Shown here piece after piece: positions 30,601 to 40,009 of a DNA stretch of 42,433 nucleotides. The stretch comes from Fragilaria crotonensis. Lineage: Eukaryota > Bacillariophyta > Fragilariophyceae > Fragilariales > Fragilariaceae. The stretch lies in assembly GCA_022925895.1 (NCBI GenBank), contig JAKSYS010000547.1, forward strand, positions 1 to 42,433, read 5' to 3'. The position numbers and the translations under genes were made by a program. The notes beneath the pieces were generated by a model, which did not search any database, had not been told where the DNA came from, and worked only from the letters and a program-made list of their open reading frames with translations. How positions within the stretch are numbered: position 1 is the stretch's first letter; each line of letters begins with the position of its first letter.

Positions 30601-32419
30601 TACTTGGCAAGAAGAGTCAAAGGAGATGATCCTAGCCCATATTCCCACCAAATATTGCTTTCTTTCTTGACTTAGCCAAAGTTTCATCACGTACGGGAAA
30701 ATGCCGACGGAGAGGGCCACGCTGACTGCCCAGGGTCCAAGGTCAAGAAACTGACTAAGCAACGCCAGTGCTCTTTCACGGTGAGCTTGTGAGAGTAAAA
30801 GTTGCAGCACCACGGGGAGTTGCTCCGGAGAATCCAGAGGTTCGTTGACTCGATTTGCCTTTCGAATGGACGCAAACTCCAACCAAATTTCAAAAGCTGT
30901 CAATTGCTCTGAAAAAAAAGGCGACGTAACGCAAGAAGAAGATCCCGCAGCGACAGGCTGTTGCGTTACATCGGGCTTTGAGTCGTTGAGAGCGCTGTCT
31001 TCTTCGCCGTCGTTTTCGGGGTCAGGTTGCGTCGCCAGCAAGACTTGGTTGTTCAGGATCCCATCCTTCATCAGACCGCACAAGCAAGTCTCGCATGCAA
31101 GATCCCAAGCCTGCCAAAGGGGGTGATCGCAAACTCCTGGAGGAAAAGGGGGAAAGCTCTGCGGTGAGCAATTCAGACTCCGAAGGATTCTATCAGCCAG
31201 CAAGAAGTTCCGAAACAGACTTGCGACCATCAGATCCTGACGGAACAATCTTTGGAAAAGTGGTTTCGGGAGTATATTCCACGCGATTGAATCAGTGACT
31301 GATGTGAATATCCAGTTGAGGTCTCCAAGGGGGGTTTTCCGGTCAGTGGCCTTTCCTGGGATAGCATCAACAACATCTGGGTTCAGACTCCCCATGCTCT
31401 GAGGGTTCCTACGCACAAACCATCGCAATGCCATCTTTATCGGCGTTGTGAGACATGATGTGAATATATCTGCAGGGTAATCTGGATGCATAGGTAGCCA
31501 TTCGTTTTCTGAAGTAGGCGACAGCACAATCGTGTCACGGATCCACTGCGAAGCCACGGTTTCCAGGTCGTCGCCCTGAAAGAAGTAGGATTTGGAGTCT
31601 GAGGAGGTGTGGCGTCGTTCGATTCTAGGGAGCAGTTAGAAAGGGCATCAAGATCCCTGCACTGCTGCAGTCCAGAACCACGATGCTTGGTTTTCCTATC
31701 CATTGTCTAAGATCGGTAATGCAAAGGGGATGTACTGAGTATGGTTCTTGTCGAAGACCCAGATCTCCGTTCACGGTGGGGCGAGGTACCCCGTGACCAT
31801 TGTAGTGCAAAGAATACGTTCGTTCCTTGCTTGTCTCCTCAGCCCAAGGCAGAGCGCGCACCTCTTCTACAGTTGGATCGAGCGCACGGCGATATTTCAT
31901 CGGCCTCGCGCCGCGTTTGAGTTGCCACTGGGCATACTGACTCTCAAGTCTCTCTCCAATTTTTTCCTTCGCTTTTGCTCGACTGATACTAGAAGGGTCC
32001 ATCCAACATTGAAGCATGGCGCAAGGATGAGGTTTGGTGATATCTGGAGGCTCTGTACCAACATTCAGAGCCATCACCAGGCCAACTCCGACGGTTTTCG
32101 TACGATCCTTCAATCGCCGTGTCGGAATTATTTCTGGATTGACAACTGCCGGCGGCTGAGACTGCTTCTTCTCTTTTACCTTCTCGACTTGGGGACGAGG
32201 CGACTGAGTCGGACGCAAAAGGTTGAACGAACTGACTCTCTGCAAGACGGAACCACCGGCTACGTCTGCCTCGCCGTTTTCCGAGGACCCTTGGGTCGCA
32301 TTGTCGGCGCTGCGTCCGCAAACTTCCTCCTCAATCTCATTAATGGCTCGAAGGTAAGGAGGCAGCTCGCTTTCGCTCAGGAAATCCTTCATGGTCGAGA
32401 ACAATGTCGTCCAGGACAA
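27619..32419 (-). CDS. RPTOR: Raptor, scaffold subunit of TOR complex 1
   Basis: Raptor presents substrates to the TOR kinase. The N-terminal conserved, caspase-like domain (32419-31625) has [66 protein letters not shown] and [11 protein letters not shown]. It continues with [20 protein letters not shown] followed by [19 protein letters not shown]-type helices follow (31557-30544; [13 protein letters not shown] and [16 protein letters not shown] in 30312-28957), with a Pro/Gln/Ser-rich low-complexity insert of about 150 residues. The C-terminal WD40 propeller (28764-27619) has [37 protein letters not shown] and [21 protein letters not shown] 58-nt intron interrupts the propeller. Total is about 1,580 codons, longer than the roughly 1,300 usual, mainly through the insert. 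Frameshifts occur near 31760-31720, 31630, 30500-30310 and 27950. Confidence 0.95.
27950..28007 (-). other. Probable intron in Raptor
   Basis: Minus-strand donor GTAAGGAAA begins at 28007 and acceptor CTATCCAG ends at 27950, with a likely branch site CACTAAC just upstream. It joins GYGNSTG to [13 protein letters not shown], continuous WD40 sequence. The phase is off by one base, which I attribute to a nearby indel. Confidence 0.6.
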
Positions 32420-33610
32420 CGCTTGAACTTGGATTGTACCCTTGTACCTCTACTGCACCAGGTCGTACTTGTACCTCGTGTCTCGTGTCTGCATTCTTGA
32501 TAGAGGTTCCAGACGGCGAACAAATTCCCGTATTATATGCAGAATGCAGACCGATTTCGAAGATTTTTTAAGCCACTCTATTGTACAGTATGTCGACTGA
32601 TGGTCCAAACTCCAAACGGCGTAATCCAGTACACTTGTACTCGGAATAGTACCAGGTACAAAAGTAGCAGTACCGGTACTTGTATTCGGGAAAACGCTTT
32701 GAAACCTTTTTTATTTCCACTCTCCAATCTAGTACAGTATTCCTAATACTGTGGAATGCAGTACCATGTCCACGGAGTACGATTTCAGAATTGAGCGCTT
32801 TTTCTATGATCCTTTACTGTTTCGCACTGGTACTTGTACCGAAACCCGAAACGATTGTATGGAGTACTGTAGTACCATTTAGAACGAATTCTACGAACAG
32901 CGTTGAGAGTTATGTACTATGTAATGCAGTACTACTACTAGCAACTAGTGGTACTGGAGTATCAGGTACTGGAGTAGGAAATAAAATAACGCAGGATGTT
33001 ACCGTACCGGTACAGAAAGAACCTTACTGTAGCTACTCCAGTACGAAGTACGTGACTGTACTCCAACAGAGGTGACAATTGACAAGTCAACTTGAATAAA
33101 TGAGAGAGTAGGAGAGTTGACTACAGTAGTAGGAGTACCAGGTACCAGGTACCTTGTACTATACCAGGTATGGCACGCCGCACATGCCAAGTGAATAGGA
33201 CTCATAACTCATAACCCTCGCATACTACCGTACGATGTACTCCTTCTCAAGAGTATGTATGTCATACATAGTTTACCAATTTTCTATGCAGTCTTGTACT
33301 GCCTTCTCTACTGGTGCAGCATACAGTAACCTGGTTGTACTGATGGTACCTGGTACTCCAGTACAGTACTATTGTCTGACTCTTTCGTTTGTCAACACAA
33401 TCGAGGGACGTAAACTACGGTAGGATAAGAACCAACTCTGAACTCTGGACTCTGGGGACTCAGTAAGTCTGCGTGCTTGTCTACTACTGCTACTGTACCT
33501 TGGTACTATAGCTACACATACCGCAGTACAATTTTCCTTGTCGCAGTTCCCCTCGACTCTCCACATTCAGCGCTTCTGAAGTGTAGTCATCACCCAAAGG
33601 ATTACAGACG
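32420..33610. promoter_or_regulatory. Divergent intergenic region between Raptor and LTN1, GTAC-rich
   Basis: This 1.2-kb spacer must hold both promoters, since the genes point away from each other. It is crowded with GTAC words: GGTACCAGGTACC-type repeats near 33140, and many AGTACTG or TGGTACTTGTACC variants between 32630 and 33500. The density is higher than in the genes. I cannot say whether the words are regulatory or simply a feature of this genome's spacers. Confidence 0.5.
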
Positions 33611-36600
33611 ATGGCGAAGGAGAAACGAAAGTATCGCTTGGACAAAGGAAGCACCGGCGCTTCCAGCGGTGAATTTCTTGGTTTGGCGCTTTTGCGCAGG
33701 AACGAACCCTCGATCCTCCTTGTCGTCACCGAGTCAATTGTCGATTCAATGGTCGCCAGTATGGGGTTCGGACAGTCAACTGTCGATTCTATTCAAGAAG
33801 ATTAAAAACGAGATGGTGGTACAAAGTCAAAAGCTCTTCTTGATGTTAAGTTATTCTTCGACGATGAAACTCAAAACAAGAAAGAACAGGTTACTGCTTT
33901 GGCCCACTTGGTCTTCGTATTTCATTCAAGGCTCGTGTATGACGATTTTTCATCTGTGCGCGCTACAGCACTTTCGGCACTTGATTCCGCTAGAAGACGA
34001 CTTCCAAAGGTATGGAAGACATTGATCGAACGTCACAAGGAACTCAGTGGGATGATCTGGTGCGCTCAGGCTGATCCCTCGACGGATGTCAAGAGTTCTA
34101 CTCAGAACTTATCAAAATCGTTGAGTGTCGTCGATTGGCCGGGGTCTGGGAGTACGTCAGTCGAATTCTTGGTTACAGCCGACCAAAAGTTATGTTCGAC
34201 GATATTTTCGCCAGGAAATCTGGGGATGAGACTGCGGTTGATGCGGAACGTGAACAACTCGATGAGCGCTTCGAGCGCGTTTTGGTACGGCACTATCCGG
34301 GTTGTCCTTGTGGTTCCACAACTTCCCGAGTCTGGTTCATTCACGTACGATTCCTTCATTACTGATCGGATCCTTTGGAAGCCGTTGACGAGCGCTAGGA
34401 ATTCTTTCCGCCTGAAGGCATATCAACTCCTGGGAGCGTGTTGCATGCACGCAAAGTCGATCGTGTACGGTCCAACCGGCTCATGCACATTGCCAGCATT
34501 GCTTCCAAATATTGTAGCCCAAGAAAAAGACCCTACGAATGTGCCATATGTTTTCGACGTTCTCTTGCTTTACTTGACAAGCGGAGATTCCAGTGCTTTA
34601 GACCGAGGACAGCTGGTAAAGATGATCAACAGGATGATAAAGAAGGCGTGCTTTGGTTCGTCGCCATCGGGCTGGGCGCCAGCCATACTACCGTTACTTG
34701 TTTCGATTGACGACAATAGTCTCATCATCTCCGTAATATCCAGTCTGGTAAGGTCATGTTCGTGTTATCAAGGACTCCTTTGTTAGTTGTTTCTCATGAC
34801 GCTTTCATTCAGTTGGAGGGATGTGGCGCAACAATTGGTCTCGGTGATAGTCTTACCGTTGCGTCGGCAGTGGCTGAATCGGCATGCTACTTCATGATTC
34901 GTTCCGACGCAGATGACTTAGTCGACGCCGAGTTCTCTGAGGCTTTGGCCACTTATTGGTGCAAGACTCTTGGTATTTTTTCTTTGCGTGCAAGGAGTAT
35001 CTTCGATTTCTATGGAGGCGGACCTTTCCTTTGGAGGTATCCTTGGAAAAACGCTTTGTCGGTTGGACGAGGCGTCGTTCGATAAGGACAAATGCGCTAT
35101 ATATCTGAAAAAAGGATTGGTTTTGGATCGAAGAATTGCCGAAGTACCTTCTCGCGAACGATGATCCGGAGGTGAATCGTCGATTCAATAATTTTCTTAA
35201 AAGAGTGGAAGAACACAGACGAACAACGAAACAACTGAGTCACCTGTTTCCGTTGGTACGACGTAAATTCCACAGTGTGCTGTCAAAGTTCAATTCAACG
35301 TCTGATGGTGCTCCCTCTGACGAGACCTACGACTTATTACAAACCTGCTTGGAATTCAATACTGCTGCGAACACATTTGTTTCGTCCGGTGATTTGGAAC
35401 AGATCGCAATGGAAGTATTTCTCCTGAACAATCTCCTTCGATGGATCATAGTTCACACTTCTCGCCTCGGAGCCATTGGTGGTCATACTTCAGCCATCAA
35501 GGAAACGATGTACGATTTTTCTCTCCTGAGAATCTGTCTACAATCATTCGCGTCGATTGACAGGCAGAGAGCAATATGGGAAACCGTCCTTCGCGAAGTC
35601 ATTGCCGCGAGATGTGACTTCGGAGCTTTCGCGCTCGGTCTACAGGAGCTTTGCTCGGTCCCACGTGCGGCAGGTGATAAGTCTCTGATAGAAGTTATCC
35701 GATGTGACATGTTTGACAAATTTGCGGTCCAAGCTGTCGAGGATGCACTCCAGGATTCAATGCTAACAAGATCGGACACATTCGAAGTTTTTCTCAGAAC
35801 TTGTGCGGGACTTTGTGGCACAGTAAGAGCTCCACTTGTAGCAACAGCCGTCTGGTCCGAATGGGTAGACATCGCTCGATCCAAAGAAGACGACCCTGCT
35901 GTGGGTTCTATTCTTTCTGTATTGTTGGATCTTGTCAGCAATCAAAGCCTCATCTCTTTGGACGAAAATGTGGATGTAATTTTGATGGTGTGGCATAAGG
36001 GGGGTGACTTGTGGCTTCGCAATGCCGCGACGCTACTTGCAACCCCAGCTTTTGAAGAATTGAAATCGGCTTTTCTCGAGAGCGCTGGAGCTAAGCTTCG
36101 GGCATCTCTGACAGCATTGTGTGACACGTCCTCGGAGGGGGGGAACGACATCGATGCGCAATGCAGATATTGGTCGGAACGCGCCGCGAGGTGGTTCCTG
36201 GTCAACGACGGGCTTTCAGTGCAAGAAAAACTCGACGGAGTGGGTCTCGCAGATTTTCAGAAGTGGGAAACAGCTGCTCTGTCAGATAGATCAATCTCTG
36301 ATGTCCTCATCCGATGTACCTTCGGCTTTCTTCTCGGTATTTCGAACCATGCAGAAAGGTTCGCGGCTTTATTTGGTGAAGTTGGTTGCGCGGATCGAAT
36401 CAGACTTGTCGCTATGATGATGATTGCGGCTAGCGATCCGAATGCCAGCATCGGAAGGAGAAGCCGACGAATGTAGCTGTGGTGCCTTCATTTCCTCATC
36501 GGGGAGGTGATGTTCAACGATGACCTTGCGAATCGTTGTGCTGGTGCTATTGTGCAATGCTTGGAAAGCTCGTTGTCAGAAGGCGGCTCATACCAATGGG

Positions 36601-38843
36601 CCAGACGAAGCGCCGTTGCCACGTCAGAATTCATCGATGCCATGATGCAACCGTACTTGTCGACGCATAAGGACGAACGTGGAGACAGCATGGATGCTTC
36701 ATCGTTGAGGAAGGGTGATGAAGTATGGTATGTTGTAAACACAGACCAGGACTATGTTCGAGATAAGGCTGAAATTGTTGAAGTGCATTCAGAGGATTTT
36801 CCACGTCTTTTTTTCACGATCCGGCTTGAAGCAGGCGGAGTGATATCGGAGAGGCAAACAGTTGCCGAGCGACTGAGGTCGGGAAAGGTTTCCTCAAATT
36901 ACTCAATCAGGGTTAGTGCTGTGCCTCCCTCGGAAGTGTTATTGAGGAAGCAACTGGGTAGTCTTTTGGTCGACAAGGTGGTCAAGCGCGCCTCGCTTCC
37001 AACCGTGATGAGAAACAGCACGAAATGGAAATCGGCGCAGAGTGCTTCCATATCGTACTTTCACAGTGCGGAGTTTTTGCCGTGCGGGAATCGGGCTTGC
37101 GATATGACCTCATCCAGATTTTGCTGTCTCTTGATGCCCGGTCGTTCGGACCATCGAGACACGCTGCTTGCTGTTGGCGGCGTTTGCGCTCAGAGGATTG
37201 GCGCTGGCACTCGGTGTTCGGAGCAGCCTGTCCATTCTACTTTCTTGCTGGAATCCTTCCAATTCGACCCGGAACCGTCGCTCGCATCCTAGCCTCCCTG
37301 AACGATTCTGCCGAGTTGGTGGACGTCATGTATCTACCAACTCTGATGTGGACAAGTGTAGCGTTTTTCGATCGTTCATCCCAGTTGAAGAAGAGTGGTG
37401 CAAATGATTTGCTCGGTCATCACTCAGCGCCTTCGACGATGACGACGACACCTTCTTCGCAGTGCGCTTTAAGCAGCGTTCTCAAGTCACCTACAGCGGA
37501 ATCCAGCGAGGTTGAGGAGAAAGCTATCTCAAAGCTCATCTACTTGTTTGCTTTAGCCGGTCAAGTTGAGCATCCTTTGAGGGCCTTGTGTAGCTTGTAG
37601 GTGGTTGGATTCCTTCGAATCTCTAATCGACGACATGCGTCGGAATAGGATGTCTATTCTGCGTGATGCCTCAAGAAAATGTGCAACACCTTTTGCGCAT
37701 TCTTCCTGTGTCGAGTAAGCGATGGCTTTCCTTCCGATTGCTTCACCTGGCCTCAAAGAAGAGCGCACCTCTGCATCTTAGTGTCGAAGGAAACGTGCTC
37801 CCAAACGTGACTCAGGTAGACTTCATCACTGGAAAAAACCTCATGTGCGATGAAGCGGAAGAGCTTGAAAAGTATTTTCTGACGGTTTTCGAATGGGTCC
37901 CTTCAGATCTTATGGCGGAGATGGAATCATGGATCGAAGACGCAACGTACTTTGATGACCCAGACGAAGACACGACGATTGCTCGCTTGCTGGGTTGGCT
38001 TGTCTTCCTTGAGTACCTGGAGTCATCGGCAGCTGCCGATGCCCACATCGTGTTGCTTTCAGTTCTTACGCTAGTCGAACAGGTTGTGTCTCTCGTTTTA
38101 AGTGCCTGTGTGATGCACCTTGATGTGGACTTCGACAGAAAGTCGCAAAGAAACAGCGTTTCGACGATTGATGACATTATTGTCAACAAGGAGTCCATCA
38201 ACGCGACGGATCTCTCACGGAGTTTTTACACAGTTGAAGTGTTCCCAACGCTCTCGAGAGTTGGTGGGAGGAGGACTGCCCCAAGGCGCTATCTGCGACA
38301 GTCAGCAAATTTGTTCAGCAAATGGTGGCACCGGAAACGTTTCGAAGAGAGCTTGAGCGGATCAATGAAGCAATGATACTTAGTGCCACCGGTGAGATGA
38401 TTGTGAAGGGTTCAACCGTCAGCAGAGAGGTCACAGCTACATACCAACAAGATGAATGCACCCTGAGCATCGCCATCCAGATTCCTCCTAACTTCCCGTT
38501 CCGAAGCGTTGATGTCGACGGCAGGAAGACACTTGGAGTCTCCGAAAGTCGTTTCAAAAGATGGGCCTTGCAAATGCGTCAAATTGTAAACAATCAAGAT
38601 GGCACGTTGCTCGACGCCTTGATGCTTTGGAAGCGGTACGTGGAGAAGGAGTTTGAAGGAGTCGAACCATGTCCTGTGTGCTACTGCGTTCTGGCAGTTA
38701 AAACACACGAATTGCCGAATATGCAGTGCAAGACTTGTGCGAATACCTTTCATTCCTCGTGTCTACAAAAGTGGTTTACAAGCAGTGGGAAAAGCCGATG
38801 CGTCGTGTGTCAGCAGCCGTGGAGCGGATCCAGGATTAGTTAG
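33611..38843 (+). CDS. LTN1: Listerin, E3 ubiquitin ligase of ribosome quality control
   Basis: LTN1 binds the 60S subunit and ubiquitinates nascent chains stuck after ribosome splitting. The start MAKEKRKYRLDKGSTGASSG at 33611 leads, across a shift near 33800, into SQLSILFKKI, a Thr-Lys-Ser-Lys segment and VTALAHLVFVFHSRLVYDDF followed by SSVRATALSALDSARRRLPK, the conserved listerin N-terminus. The long middle is helical repeat (33899-37600). An SH3-like insert lies at 36705-36878. The C-terminus has an RWD-type domain (TATYQQDECTLSIAIQIPPN) and a RING-CH finger, C-x2-C at 117-120, C-x2-C at 136-139, H144, C147 and C-x2-C at 160-163 of the frame 38322-38843, ending VVCQQPWSG. About 1,700 codons matches the family. 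One 65-nt intron is clear (34748-34812). Shifts lie near 33800, 35000, 35150, 36480, 37030, 37620 and 38340. Confidence 0.93.
34748..34812 (+). other. Intron in LTN1
   Basis: Donor GTAAGGTCAT follows CAGTCTG and acceptor TTTCATTCAG ends at 34812. It is 65 nt, phase 0, and joins VISSL to LEGCGATIGLGDSLT. An in-frame TAG lies inside the intron. Confidence 0.8.
36705..36878 (+). CDS. SH3/Tudor-like segment within Listerin
   Basis: The 58 residues begin LRKGDEVWYVVNTDQDYVRD and continue KAEIVEVHSEDFPRLFFTIR, closing with ERQTVAERLR. The pattern of a charged loop, a W-Y-V strand, an A-x-I-V-x-V-H strand and an F-F-T-I-R strand is that of a small beta barrel. It sits in the middle of the helical-repeat part in an otherwise normal listerin frame. 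I do not know how widely it is conserved in the family. Confidence 0.6.
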
Positions 38844-38966
38844 CAAAGGAGGTAAGGCTAGGATCAGCAGTACCTTACTAATTTTGACTTGTCCGCCCGT
38901 TGATCTGAAACGCGCGAATGAGTGAACAATAATTGAGCCACGGGGCGAATGTCCTATAAAGAGCAA
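38844..38966. other. 3' flank of LTN1
   Basis: This short stretch between the LTN1 stop and the inverted-repeat element contains AATAATTGAGCC and ATAAAG, either of which might serve polyadenylation. Nothing else is seen. Confidence 0.3.
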
Positions 38967-40009
38967 GTCTTATCATAGGGTTAAATTCTTGACATTTTAA
39001 CCCCTGGGGTCTAAATTTTAGATCCTCCACGTCGAACGAAAAAAGCAATTCTTATCATTTTTAACTTGATAACTCAAACCCTTTGAAGAACAGTATGGTA
39101 AATCAGAATCGAGCTCCCTTCTATACTCGTCACTCGTCACTCGTCAACGACAACATTGCCACGGTAAATTTGACAAATCGGGAGACTGATGACCATGGGG
39201 TGAGCATTGTGGAAAGACAATGGAACAAAATCACAGGAGTGCTCACATCTGCTCCTGAGAATGCTTGTGGAGTTGACATTGTTGTGTATGCAGCAGGGAT
39301 GGAGTAAATAACCACCGTATGGTAACAAATACCGATGGTATTATACTGTACACATGTGAAAAAAATCCCAATCTGGTTACCTGCGAGTGCAATATACCAA
39401 CCAGTAACTCAGTGGTTCTACTGAGTTTAGTCGGTAGTATTTTGCCGGTGTTCAGGAATACCAGTCGGAATTTCCATGATATTCTGTCTGCATCAGTGTG
39501 TTTGGTTCTTTCTGTATTAGTACTGAGTTTACTGTTACTGTAGTGTTTTACTACATTATGCCTACCGGACAAACCAATGGATCCAGTAAGTGCGATTCGA
39601 AAAATGAGAGAAGTTATATTCATACCGGATGAAGGATTTTCAATACCAAATACCTGTGCAACAGCGCAATACCATTCTACCTACTGGAGGACTGTGTACC
39701 AGATTCAACGTGGGCCAGTATATGGTATGCAGTTCTAGAATAGTCGTATGCATACATATTGGGGTGTGACGTGTGACATCGACACCGTTTGAAGAGCAGA
39801 ATTCGTGCCGAAAAAAGAGTTAGTGGTATAATTGGCGTAGGAAACTGAGATGATTTAGACCTCTAAACGACCTGGGGTCAAATTCGCTAGACCTGGATTA
39901 AAATAGACCCCAGGGGGTCAAATTCAAGATCCTAAAAACGACTTATACTCCCATAAGACTTGCTTTTTTATTTTTTCGATTCGGGACTCACTTAACCCCA
40001 TGATAAGAC
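38967..40009. mobile_element. Candidate non-autonomous inverted-repeat element, about 1.04 kb
   Basis: The left end GTCTTATCATAGGGTTAA (38967-38984) is the reverse complement of the right end TTAACCCCATGATAAGAC (39992-40009) but for one base. Inside, CCCCTGGGGTCTAAATTTTA (39001-39020) is mirrored by AATAGACCCCAGGGGGTCAA (about 39902-39921), and a GTCGAACGAAAAAAGCAA segment near 39033 by TTGCTTTTTTATTTTTTCGAT near 39960. No frame inside has a transposase motif. A target duplication is not obvious at the flanks. It looks like a MITE or foldback element. Confidence 0.6.
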
